This document shows positions 40,299 to 46,460 of a DNA stretch of 46,460 nucleotides, in pieces. The notes below the pieces were generated by a model, which was not told the origin of the DNA, searched no databases, and saw only the letters and a list, made by a program, of their open reading frames with translations. The stretch comes from a virus. Numbering within the stretch: the stretch's first letter is position 1; each line of letters begins with the position of its first letter. The stretch covers positions 1 through 46,460 of the IMG/VR virus record IMGVR_UViG_3300033388_000677; one strand, 5' to 3'. The translations under genes were made by a program, and so were the position numbers.

Positions 40299-40517
40299 AT
40301 GACTGGCCCGAAACCAACTATAGATATGACTGACTTTTACAACCTACCCGAAGTTATCGAACAAATAGAAATACAAAAAACAACACCGTTTTTTAATCCT
40401 GCACATAAAGACGCAGCATATAAGATATTAGAAATTGCAACTAAATACGGTGCGGAACGCTATTTCGGTGACCCCGAAGAAGACTATATAAATTATGAAA
40501 ATACGGGGTCAATTTAA
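40299..40517 (+). CDS. Hypothetical protein upstream of the methyltransferase
   Basis: 72 aa from ATG 40299; a longer in-frame reading from 40248 would start inside the promoter element. It is acidic and helical (DFYNLPEVIEQIEIQK, DAAYKILEIATKYGAERYFG). Its stop overlaps the methyltransferase ATG by one base, so the two are co-translated. No family recognised. Confidence 0.68.
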   Translation: MTGPKPTIDMTDFYNLPEVIEQIEIQKTTPFFNPAHKDAAYKILEIATKYGAERYFGDPEEDYINYENTGSI

Positions 40518-41416
40518 TGAATGTATTAAGTGTATTCGATGGTATGAGCTGCGGAAAAATAGCACTAGACCGAGCGGGATTAAATGTAACTAATTATTAC
40601 GCTAGTGAAATAGATAAACATGCGATTATGGTTAGTAACGATAAATACCCTGAAATACTGCGTTTAGGTGATATTACTAAAATCGACGGAAACGCGTTTA
40701 ACGGCGGTTATTTACCGAAAATTGATTTATTCATAGGCGGATCACCCTGCCAAGGCTTCAGTTTCATCGGTACACAATTAAATTTTAATGACCCTCGAAG
40801 TAAATTATTTTGGGATTATGTACGGGTATTAAAAGAATTAAAACAACATAATCCGAATATTAAATTTTTACTTGAAAATGTCAAAATGAAAAAGGAATAT
40901 TTAGACGTAATTAGTAACGCGTTAGGGGTAAAACCTATAATGATAAATAGCGCGTTATTGTCAGCACAAAATAGAAAGCGTTATTATTGGACTAATATAT
41001 CCAATGTAAAACAACCTAATGATAAAAAAATAATGTTAAACGATGTATTAGAAAATACGCAACCGTGTATATCATTCAATGTGAAAACAGAAAAACACTT
41101 AACTTATATTAACAATAGATTAAAAAAACAATTTACTGCAATTTCACCAAAAAAAGCAATAACAATATTAACAAGGGACTATAGTAACTGGAATGGAAAC
41201 TATGTAAAAATTAGTAAAGATGATACAACGGAAAATATAACAGTACCTACAAGTATTCGCAGATTAACGCCTTTAGAATGTGAAAGATTACAAACGGTAC
41301 CTGATAATTTTACGGCTTGTGTAAGTAAAGCTAATAGGTATAAATTATTAGGTAATGGTTGGACGGTTGATATTATCGCCCATATTTTAAAAAATCTACA
41401 GGACGAACGGTACTAG
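40517..41416 (+). CDS. DNA (cytosine-5) methyltransferase
   Basis: 299 aa. Motif I is LSVFDGMSCGKIALDRAG, motif IV GGSPCQGFS with the catalytic Cys, motif VI FLLENVKM, motif VIII SAQNRKRYYWTNI, and motifs IX/X are RRLTPLECERLQTVPDNFT with YKLLGNGWTVDII. It probably modifies phage DNA against host restriction; no matching endonuclease is seen. The gene is AT-richer and uses AGA and AAA-rich stretches more than its neighbours, a sign of transfer. Its last codons lie in a 21-bp repeat. Confidence 0.93.
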   Translation: MNVLSVFDGMSCGKIALDRAGLNVTNYYASEIDKHAIMVSNDKYPEILRLGDITKIDGNAFNGGYLPKIDLFIGGSPCQGFSFIGTQLNFNDPRSKLFWDYVRVLKELKQHNPNIKFLLENVKMKKEYLDVISNALGVKPIMINSALLSAQNRKRYYWTNISNVKQPNDKKIMLNDVLENTQPCISFNVKTEKHLTYINNRLKKQFTAISPKKAITILTRDYSNWNGNYVKISKDDTTENITVPTSIRRLTPLECERLQTVPDNFTACVSKANRYKLLGNGWTVDIIAHILKNLQDERY

Positions 41417-41443
41417 ACGTTAGGTGTTAACACCCGTTATAAT
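41402..41443 (+). promoter_or_regulatory. Promoter-operator element 3 with palindrome
   Basis: AACGGTACTAGAC (41406-41418), -35 TAGACG (41414-41419), 18-base spacer with the palindrome GGTGTTAACACC and the inverted operator site (41419-41431), then a perfect -10 TATAAT (41438-41443). It would drive the small genes that follow. The -10 lies partly in a hairpin (CCCGTTA 41433-41439 with TAACGGG 41449-41455), which could also act as a weak terminator for the methyltransferase transcript. Confidence 0.68.
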
Positions 41444-41489
41444 TAGGGTAACGGGATTTTCCTTAAAAAAATTAAACGAGGTAAACAAC

Positions 41490-41669
41490 ATGGCAGCAAA
41501 AAAGAAAAAAGTATTGTCCGGGTCGCAACGTGTAACACGCAATAGCGATAAGAAAAAAGACGCGGGACTAATGCGCGCTAATATATGGGTACACCCGGAC
41601 GAAGTCGAAAATGTCCGCAAGTACGCAGCAAAGCAACCAAAAACAAAAGCAATTAACACGGTGTTATAA
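41490..41669 (+). CDS. Small basic protein, ribbon-helix-helix-like
   Basis: 59 aa from ATG 41490, preceded by GAGGT. The lysine-rich start (MAAKKKKVLSGSQRVTR) is followed by RANIWVHPDEVENVRKYAAK, a strand-then-helix pattern like Arc/CopG repressors. As the first gene after element 3 it is a candidate for the protein that binds the repeated operators; this is inference. Confidence 0.65.
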   Translation: MAAKKKKVLSGSQRVTRNSDKKKDAGLMRANIWVHPDEVENVRKYAAKQPKTKAINTVL

Positions 41670-41672
41670 ATC

Positions 41673-41936
41673 ATGTCTAAAATTAAAGGGTCAACGTTCG
41701 AACAATCGCGCGGCGATGATGTTACAACACGTAATTATGTCGTACACAGTGAAGGTTTAATCCACATTCGCGGTCGTGATAACAATATCGAAGCGGGTGC
41801 GGATCATGTTAGCGAAGATGGCGTCGCGGTTGATGGTGACGATTTAACTATTTATAACACCAAGTCGTTAATAGAATTGCAATTATCCGTAGATGCTTCG
41901 TTAAGTGTTATTAAGCGTGGGGAATTATCGAAATGA
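41673..41936 (+). CDS. Hypothetical protein
   Basis: 87 aa, 3 bases after the previous stop. Beta-rich middle (YVVHSEGLIHIRGRDNNI) and a C-terminal helix (KSLIELQLSVDASLSVIKRG). No motif recognised. The stop overlaps the next ATG. Confidence 0.65.
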   Translation: MSKIKGSTFEQSRGDDVTTRNYVVHSEGLIHIRGRDNNIEAGADHVSEDGVAVDGDDLTIYNTKSLIELQLSVDASLSVIKRGELSK

Positions 41937-42079
41937 AAAAGTTATATAGATTTAAAGACGGTGAAGGTTTTTTATCTGTAATGGGTGTTAAGGCTCATAG
42001 TTTTGAATCAGCTAAACGCATCGCTAAGTTGTTTATGGATAACCCCGCGTGTATCGGTTGGGGTCCGTACCGTGAGTAG
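41933..42079 (+). CDS. 48-aa small protein
   Basis: ATG 41933 overlaps the previous stop (ATGA) and has GGGGA before it. The product has a FKDGEGFLSVMGVKAHSF start and a helix (SAKRIAKLFMDN), then CIGWGPYRE. The compact alpha/beta pattern and tight packing argue that it is real. Unknown function. Confidence 0.62.
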   Translation: MKKLYRFKDGEGFLSVMGVKAHSFESAKRIAKLFMDNPACIGWGPYRE

Positions 42080-42260
42080 TTGCGAAGCACGTACGGACCG
42101 TACCGGGCAGTTTACTTGCCGCCGTTGTGGTTACTATTGGGATCGTGACGACGACGCACCGGAATGTAAAACGAAGCAACAAATCAAGGATGAAAAAATC
42201 ACGCTTGGTGTTGCACATGGTCGCGAAGCAATTAAACAGATGAAGGAAATTTTAAAATGA
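42072..42260 (+). CDS. Small zinc-binding protein
   Basis: 62 aa from GTG 42072, overlapping the previous gene by 8 bases. A rubredoxin-like knuckle CRRCGYYWDRDDDAPEC (C-x2-C and a later Cys) is followed by a basic helix (HGREAIKQMKEILK). Possibly an RNA- or protein-binding adaptor. Confidence 0.6.
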   Translation: MSSCEARTDRTGQFTCRRCGYYWDRDDDAPECKTKQQIKDEKITLGVAHGREAIKQMKEILK

Positions 42261-42364
42261 TAAAATTAAATGAATATTTAAACGCGGCTATTAAAATTAT
42301 GGTTATTACCCTATTAGTTTACGGGTCCGAAAATGGTTTTAGTTCGTTATGGTTGGGTTACTAA
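42257..42364 (+). CDS. 35-aa small membrane-type peptide
   Basis: ATG 42257 overlaps the previous stop, with AAGGA upstream. One moderately hydrophobic segment (AAIKIMVITLLVYG). Its stop shares a base with the next ATG, so it sits in a chain of overlapping small genes. Function unknown. Confidence 0.52.
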   Translation: MIKLNEYLNAAIKIMVITLLVYGSENGFSSLWLGY

Positions 42365-42492
42365 TGATGTATTGTAAATACACGATAGGTATTATATTAA
42401 TCATCGTCGCATTTGTATTTTTCGGGACAGCTTCGGCTTGCGGCATTGTCGAAACGGATCAATTAATAATTAACTGTATAGGGTGTTTGTGA
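42364..42492 (+). CDS. 42-aa secreted or lipid-anchored peptide
   Basis: Signal-like start (MMYCKYTIGIILIIVAFVFF) ending GTASAC, which could be cleaved by signal peptidase I after ASA or processed as a weak lipobox. A short mature part with two more Cys (CIGC) follows. It is coupled to both neighbours by one-base overlaps. Confidence 0.55.
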   Translation: MMYCKYTIGIILIIVAFVFFGTASACGIVETDQLIINCIGCL

Positions 42493-42872
42493 TGGATTTA
42501 AAACGGTGTAGGGCGCAATCGAAAAACAAATCGTTAGTAAATTCTAGCGCGACGTATATTAAATTACTTGACTATGCGGAACGATTGGAAGAACGAGTCG
42601 AGTATATGGAAAATATCGAATTAGAAAATAGTAATTTAAATATTGACAACGGTGCTTTAGAAATACAATTAATAGAAGCGAACGAAATAATAATTAATTT
42701 AACTGAACAAACTATTAACCAACAAACAGAAGCCCGAAAAATAACCAAATTAATAGGCGACATAAACGTAAACGGTGTAAAACTAACAATCTGTACAAAA
42801 TGTTTTTGTTGTTTTAGCGAAGACGTTAACGTATGCCCTTATTGTGGAACCGAACACAATGCCTCAAAGTAA
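42492..42872 (+). CDS. Coiled-coil protein with C-terminal zinc ribbon
   Basis: 126 aa from ATG 42492 (overlapping the previous TGA); the in-frame GTG 42483 is inside that gene. Residues about 25-85 form a heptad-like coiled coil (LDYAERLEERVEYMENIELE). The C-terminus has CTKCFCCF ... CPYCGTE, a zinc ribbon. Probably a dimeric nucleic-acid or protein-binding factor. Confidence 0.65.
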   Translation: MDLKRCRAQSKNKSLVNSSATYIKLLDYAERLEERVEYMENIELENSNLNIDNGALEIQLIEANEIIINLTEQTINQQTEARKITKLIGDINVNGVKLTICTKCFCCFSEDVNVCPYCGTEHNASK

Positions 42873-43080
42873 CATATCTAAATTAATTAATAGTATGGCT
42901 AACGCCGTGGGAAAACATGCGGTCATCGCGGTGCCTGTTTCGATACTGGATACCACATTCGAGCGTGACGGTGTTATGTATCGTGTATCTGCATCAACGG
43001 ATACGTTTATCATTGCGACCCGTGTCGGGGCACCTGATGAAACAGACGACCCGGACGATATTATTAAGGTGATGCGATAA
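42859..43080 (+). CDS. Hypothetical protein
   Basis: 73 aa from ATG 42859, overlapping the previous gene by 14 bases (GTG 42844 is an alternative start). Beta-rich (HAVIAVPVSILDTTFERDG, TFIIATRVGAP) with an acidic end. The stop overlaps the next ATG. No family recognised. Confidence 0.6.
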   Translation: MPQSNISKLINSMANAVGKHAVIAVPVSILDTTFERDGVMYRVSASTDTFIIATRVGAPDETDDPDDIIKVMR

Positions 43081-43292
43081 TGACTAAAAATATAAAAGAT
43101 TTTATGTGTGTAAATACAGGCGCTTTTCATAATCTTGGTGCCGGTATGGGGATTACCCCGGCTATAAGCGACAAATTCCGGGACTATATAGAAACGGACA
43201 CGACGTTATCGTTACATGCGTTAGAACAACGACGCTACACCATAATCGACGATATCAAACCGCAAGAGTTTAACCCTCGGCAATCATGGTAA
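43080..43292 (+). CDS. Hypothetical protein
   Basis: 70 aa, ATG overlapping the previous TAA by one base. Segments FMCVNTGAFHNLGAGMGITP and TTLSLHALEQRRYTIIDDI show no known motif. Kept for operon packing and codon style. Confidence 0.6.
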   Translation: MTKNIKDFMCVNTGAFHNLGAGMGITPAISDKFRDYIETDTTLSLHALEQRRYTIIDDIKPQEFNPRQSW

Positions 43293-43336
43293 GCAATGAA
43301 CCGGGGCCAATTATCTAAAAAACAGAGGCGTAAATT

Positions 43337-43813
43337 ATGAGTAATTCAAGAATATTTATATTAGTCGAACCAATGAGTAATGTTTTTAAATATGTCGTGG
43401 TTCGTGAATCAGCTAAAAACGGCTTTGATATTGTCGATAATGGTAGCGTCAAAACACTCGTAGATATTGAAAAAATACGAGTAGGCTTATTCAATGCTAA
43501 AGTTAAAATCGATGCCGGGTTCAGAGCCGACGAAATTTTAAAAATGTGTAGTAATTGCGACGGTTGGGAACCTGTTAAATTTAACGTAGATATGTTTCAT
43601 TACATTGATTACATGATCCAATCGGTTAATAAACCTAAAGCAATTCGGGAAAATGATACATTCATTTTAAACACTAATGATACACATGAGTTTATGACAA
43701 ATTCAGACGATTTATTAAAACAGGGTTATACGTTAAGTTCGTCTAATTGTGGCGTAAATAACGATGAAAATTATTATATTGGTATATTCGTTCTACAATC
43801 GGGAGTGTCGTAA
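43337..43813 (+). CDS. Hypothetical protein
   Basis: 158 aa with AGAGG before the ATG. The N-terminal half is beta-rich (RIFILVEPMSNVFKYVVVRE), and the rest is mixed with a Cys-x2-Cys (MCSNCDGWEPV). Not recognised. Confidence 0.62.
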   Translation: MSNSRIFILVEPMSNVFKYVVVRESAKNGFDIVDNGSVKTLVDIEKIRVGLFNAKVKIDAGFRADEILKMCSNCDGWEPVKFNVDMFHYIDYMIQSVNKPKAIRENDTFILNTNDTHEFMTNSDDLLKQGYTLSSSNCGVNNDENYYIGIFVLQSGVS

Positions 43814-43818
43814 CCGTT

Positions 43819-44247
43819 ATGAAAGAACTAAAACAAATATGTCAAGTATTATTATTTTTATCAGAACGTGACGACTGGGTGCCACGTTCGGTAATTGAAA
43901 ACAATCTTATTGATATAGCGCCGAAAGCAATACGCGACTCACTTCGACAACTCGTTATTAAACAAAAAATACAGAAGCAAAAACGAACGGGTGAATTAAG
44001 TGAATATAAATATATAGACGCGCTTGTTAAACCATCACCACGACCGAGAACGGTTAAATGTAAGTCGCCAGTGTCACGCGCAATTATCGCAAAAGCGCCT
44101 CATGTAGTGTCTAATTTCTTTAGATTTTCAGAACAAAAAATAAACTTACTTGAACGATTGAAAAACAAAGTCAGTGATACAGACCGGGATTTAATTATCG
44201 GAATGATTAACGATTATTCGCAAACGATTAAACGGATACGAAAATGA
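43819..44247 (+). CDS. Winged-helix-like protein
   Basis: 142 aa. Residues 1-65 (ICQVLLFLSERDDWVPRSVI, then KAIRDSLRQLVIKQKIQKQK, hairpin GELSEYKYI) look like a winged helix. The rest is a basic linker (KPSPRPRTVKCKSPVSR) and a helical C-terminus. Possibly a DNA-binding regulator. Its stop overlaps the next ATG. Confidence 0.62.
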   Translation: MKELKQICQVLLFLSERDDWVPRSVIENNLIDIAPKAIRDSLRQLVIKQKIQKQKRTGELSEYKYIDALVKPSPRPRTVKCKSPVSRAIIAKAPHVVSNFFRFSEQKINLLERLKNKVSDTDRDLIIGMINDYSQTIKRIRK

Positions 44248-44468
44248 TATCGCAAGAAAAACTAATCGTATTAATCGAAGCGGGAACGTTACCGTATTTA
44301 TTCAATCAACAACGCGGTTACATTGCCGTTACCGATGAAATACTACTTGATTCTAGCCGCTTGAATGGTGACCACATTACCGACGAGGCGTTCCGTGCGA
44401 TGGTACAAATATACGAACAACAATTACTACGGCTTGCCGAACGTTTAGCAGCTTTATATCCATCGTAA
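44244..44468 (+). CDS. Hypothetical protein
   Basis: 74 aa, start overlapping the previous stop (ATGA). Mostly helical, ending AMVQIYEQQLLRLAERLAAL. No motif recognised. Confidence 0.62.
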   Translation: MISQEKLIVLIEAGTLPYLFNQQRGYIAVTDEILLDSSRLNGDHITDEAFRAMVQIYEQQLLRLAERLAALYPS

Positions 44469-44484
44469 TTATTAGGGGAATGAC

Positions 44485-44667
44485 ATGTGTAAAGAATTAA
44501 TCGTTAAAAGCTGTGATCGACTAAGAGAAAAACCAGAATACACACAAACCCAACTAGACAACGCAGTTAAACAGGCAAAAACGGCGTTGCTTGATGAGGT
44601 ATTAGAATCGGGAGCTAATGATTTGTACGATGTTATCAACCAACTAAGGGAAAATATTAATAGCTAA
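44485..44667 (+). CDS. Hypothetical small helical protein
   Basis: 60 aa with AGGGGAATG before ATG 44485. Helical (QTQLDNAVKQAKTALLDEVL). It is the last gene of the rightward early block, and its stop overlaps the stop of a convergent gene. Confidence 0.6.
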   Translation: MCKELIVKSCDRLREKPEYTQTQLDNAVKQAKTALLDEVLESGANDLYDVINQLRENINS

Positions 44668-45158
44668 CCCCTGTGGTACTTCGTTACCCGGTGACATTCA
44701 ACACACGTTTTATTTTTAACGTATCTATAACCAGTGTGGCCATGACAACATACGTCACCCGTTCTATACACTGTAAAACCCACCAAAATAGCCGAATCCC
44801 GGTCGATAACCATGTCCGGCGCGTTACGCATCATAATCGACGTGGGTGTCGCCCTACTGTCTAACGGTTTGGGTTTAGCGGTTGCACATTCATTACATTG
44901 ATTGTTTAGGTTTCTAATTGGGAAATGACCTTTACGACAACGACGTTTAGCGACGAATGTATCAACACCGTTCGCAATCGCATCGTTAACACTCGTTGCG
45001 AAATATTCGTTATTATATTTTTCTACATATTCCCAAAAATAATAGATATCGGAACCTTTCAAACTTCTATCATCCGAAAATAATAGGATGGAATTTCCTC
45101 TTGTTGATGCAATTTGTTGTATTTTATTAGTCATGTAATCGATTAGAATATGTTGCAT
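44664..45158 (-). CDS. Protein with two CxxGH...CxxC zinc-finger-like units
   Basis: 164 aa, minus strand, ATG 45158 with AGGT upstream. The first 65 residues are helical (YYFWEYVEKYNNEYFATSVN). Two similar fingers follow: CRKGHFPIRNLNNQCNEC and CCHGHTGYRYVKNKTCVEC. Such fingers occur in phage HNH-type and other DNA-binding proteins, but no HNH catalytic core is seen. It diverges from the orphan gene at 45641 across a repeat-rich region. Confidence 0.68.
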   Translation of the reverse strand: MQHILIDYMTNKIQQIASTRGNSILLFSDDRSLKGSDIYYFWEYVEKYNNEYFATSVNDAIANGVDTFVAKRRCRKGHFPIRNLNNQCNECATAKPKPLDSRATPTSIMMRNAPDMVIDRDSAILVGFTVYRTGDVCCHGHTGYRYVKNKTCVECHRVTKYHRG

Positions 45159-45227
45159 AGCGGCTACCTGTAGAAATTAAGAAAATCAATAATATCAGAT
45201 CATCCTACTATACGCAAATTATGGGCA

Positions 45228-45243
45228 AAATACCCACCGATTT
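45228..45243 (-). promoter_or_regulatory. Upstream element of the minus-strand gene, mirrored at 45575-45590
   Basis: Read on the minus strand AAATCGGTGGGTATTT, about 70 bases before ATG 45158. The same 16 bases occur on the plus strand at 45575-45590 before ATG 45641. Each divergent gene thus has the same element in the same orientation relative to itself, as expected of a shared activator or phage promoter site. Confidence 0.6.
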
Positions 45244-45358
45244 AAAAAATGTAATTAGTCGTAAGTGATTGTAATTTAGATAATATAACGTTCCATCCCA
45301 ATAACCCGCACTTCTCGACACCTCCCTTGCCATATTACAAAACTATATAGGATGGCGT

Positions 45359-45382
45359 GTAGCCGCTACCCGTAGCCGCTAT
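45359..45382 (+). repeat. GTAGCCGCTA(C/T) repeats
   Basis: Two copies, 13 bases apart (45359-45369 and 45372-45382). Others are at 46354-46364 and, inverted, at 45157-45167 over the start codon of the minus-strand gene; a degenerate copy lies near 46370. All copies lie within about 1.2 kb at the right end. Confidence 0.75.
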
Positions 45383-45574
45383 GTAGCTGTAAGCACTATT
45401 ACTCTATTCTCTATCTAACTTATATAATATAAAGGGTATAGGGTTAAGACATAGTGAAGTATATATAAAATCAATAACTTAACGCGTACTTTTAATCTAC
45501 ACTCTTAAACATTTAATCGTTTAAACGATGTGTAATGTACAGAGGTTTATTTATAAATCAATCAGTTACGTTAA

Positions 45575-45590
45575 AAATCGGTGGGTATTT
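45575..45590 (+). promoter_or_regulatory. Upstream element of the orphan structural gene
   Basis: AAATCGGTGGGTATTT on the plus strand, 50 bases before ATG 45641. It is the mirror of the copy at 45228-45243. Confidence 0.6.
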
Positions 45591-45640
45591 CCTCGCTATC
45601 GCATAAGTGTGATATTGTGGTTATAGAGAGGTGTCTAATT

Positions 45641-46357
45641 ATGTTTAAAATCGATATCAAAGACGTAGAAGAATACGAAAATCATTTAAAAGCGTTCGCA
45701 CACAAAGCGTTTCCGTTTGCCAGTAAAAACACGTTGAATAGCGCGGCGTTTAAAGCGCGCGAATTGTGGCAACGAGATATAAACGTAAAAATGATTACGC
45801 GGAATAAATTTACAGAACGTTCGATATTAGTCGATCAATCAAGGACGCTAACGGTATCACGACAATCGGCGACAGTGGGTTCTACAGCGCCGTACATGGA
45901 CGAACAAGAGTTCGGCGGTACTAAGGTCAAGACAGGGAGTGAGGGTGTCCCTATAGCGACGTCGTTTAGTGCGGGTCAGGGTGAGCAAACGCCGCGTACT
46001 AAGGTCGTACGTAAGCCTAATCGATTAGGTAGCATACAATTGCGCAAGGGTGGTCGTAAGGGTAAGAACAAGAAACAGAATAACGGTTTTAAGATATGGG
46101 ATGCGATTGCCAATGGTAAGCGATTTGTATTTCTTGATCTAGGCAGGAAGAAAGGCATATTCAAGGTGATAGGTGGGTCACGTCGCAACGTACATGCGGC
46201 TAGGCTAATGATGGTGGCTGATATGACAGAGCAATCGATCAACATACCGCGCAACCCAACGTTAAAGCCCGTGATTGATCGTACTCAAATACTCATGCCT
46301 GATATACATACAAAGTCTCTACGATTCCAGCTCAAGCGGCTAGGATTATTCAAGTAG
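45641..46357 (+). CDS. Orphan structural-type protein (minor tail gpZ / gp10-like)
   Basis: 238 aa from ATG 45641, with GAGAGG before it; the longer frame from 45581 lacks a ribosome site and enters the upstream element. The N-terminal part (FASKNTLNSAAFKARELWQR, MITRNKFTERSILVD, STAPYMDEQEFGG) resembles lambda gpZ/HK97 gp10-type tail-joining proteins. A very basic middle follows (RLGSIQLRKGGRKGKNKK). Codon use (AAG, GTA/CTA, AGG) differs from other late genes. It is separated from the late operon by intergenic DNA but would lie just upstream of it on a circular map. Role tentative. Confidence 0.68.
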   Translation: MFKIDIKDVEEYENHLKAFAHKAFPFASKNTLNSAAFKARELWQRDINVKMITRNKFTERSILVDQSRTLTVSRQSATVGSTAPYMDEQEFGGTKVKTGSEGVPIATSFSAGQGEQTPRTKVVRKPNRLGSIQLRKGGRKGKNKKQNNGFKIWDAIANGKRFVFLDLGRKKGIFKVIGGSRRNVHAARLMMVADMTEQSINIPRNPTLKPVIDRTQILMPDIHTKSLRFQLKRLGLFK

Positions 46358-46460
46358 CCGCTACGATTAGCGCCGCTACGATAAGGTGCGCTAAGTCTTT
46401 GATTTATAAAGAAAAAGGTACTGTAGAGGCTGAAACGAACTTGCTGTTTTGATTCGGCAG
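46358..46460. other. Terminal non-coding region with CCGCTACGAT direct repeats
   Basis: CCGCTACGAT occurs at 46358-46367 and 46373-46382, a 15-bp period, right after the last gene. The rest holds no gene and joins positions 1-168 if the molecule is circular. Together these about 270 bases precede the terminase genes and are the natural place to look for a packaging site. Confidence 0.5.

Larger units (their letters stand above)
45159..45640. other. AT-rich intergenic region with repeats (possible origin or control region)
   Basis: About 480 bases without a gene between two divergent genes. It holds a 16-bp inverted pair (45228-45243 and 45575-45590), a 14-bp perfect palindrome (ATCGTTTAAACGAT, 45516-45529), three copies of GTAGCCGCTA(C/T), and TATAAT at 45423-45428. 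Origin, packaging or control roles are all possible; none is proven. Confidence 0.6.

Noticed and set aside
42033-42218. Minus-strand 61-aa frame opposite the small zinc-binding gene
   Set aside because: It shadows two overlapping plus-strand genes with good start signals and has no operon context.

Overview
The window looks like the complete genome of a tailed, contractile-tail (myovirus-type) bacteriophage, about 46 kb. The last 15 bases repeat the first 15, as expected of a circular or circularly permuted molecule cut open at an arbitrary point. A Gram-negative host is inferred from the two-component spanin (inner-membrane Rz plus outer-membrane lipoprotein Rz1) and from a phage protein with a twin-arginine signal. 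No integrase, CI-like repressor or excisionase is recognisable, so a lytic lifestyle is likely but not proven. Most genes share a marked codon style (TTA, CGT/CGA, GGT, many CG-containing codons). A few (the tailspike, the C5-methyltransferase, the orphan gene at the right end) depart from it.

Layout. (1) 1-25066, plus strand: one long late region. It runs HAD-like phosphatase, terminase small and large subunits, portal, S49 head protease with nested scaffold, decoration protein, major capsid protein, terminator, connectors, Mu-like sheath and tube, frameshifted tail chaperone, tape measure, Mu-like baseplate genes (gpN, gpP, gp45, gp46, gp47, gp48 types), tailspike and fibre, then lysis (GH108 endolysin, holin candidates, Rz/Rz1). 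(2) 25063-32050, minus strand: small genes, a family B DNA polymerase, a broken DUF4326 gene, a ssDNA-binding-like protein, a repeat-containing broken gene, a Cas4/DUF2800-like nuclease and a companion protein. (3) 32149-44667, plus strand, read divergently from (2): Hfq-like protein, SF2 helicase split by an intein, VRR-NUC nuclease, tRNA-like element, HTH protein, Tat-signal protein, primase-polymerase/SF3 helicase, operator-promoter repeats, C5 DNA methyltransferase and a string of small overlapping genes. (4) 44664-46460: a minus-strand zinc-finger protein and an orphan structural-type gene, diverging from a 480-bp AT-rich region full of repeats.

How it works together. Replication would rest on the primase-helicase, the family B polymerase, the SF2 helicase, the ssDNA-binding-like protein and the two nucleases. 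Two opposed, overlapping promoters near 32.1 kb feed the two early blocks. Packaging and morphogenesis follow a lambda-like head plan joined to a Mu-like tail.

The most striking feature is in the helicase. An intein interrupts the DECH ATPase motif, and a complete EDxHD (Vsr-like) homing endonuclease gene lies inside the intein in a different reading frame, with its own Shine-Dalgarno. The intein frame stays open throughout, and conserved intein blocks and nuclease ends share the same DNA. Other points of note are an FtsK-gamma-like domain in the terminase small subunit, a set of four 13-bp operators inside three promoter-like elements, a phage Hfq-like protein, and a 66-bp protein-repeat array broken into all three frames.
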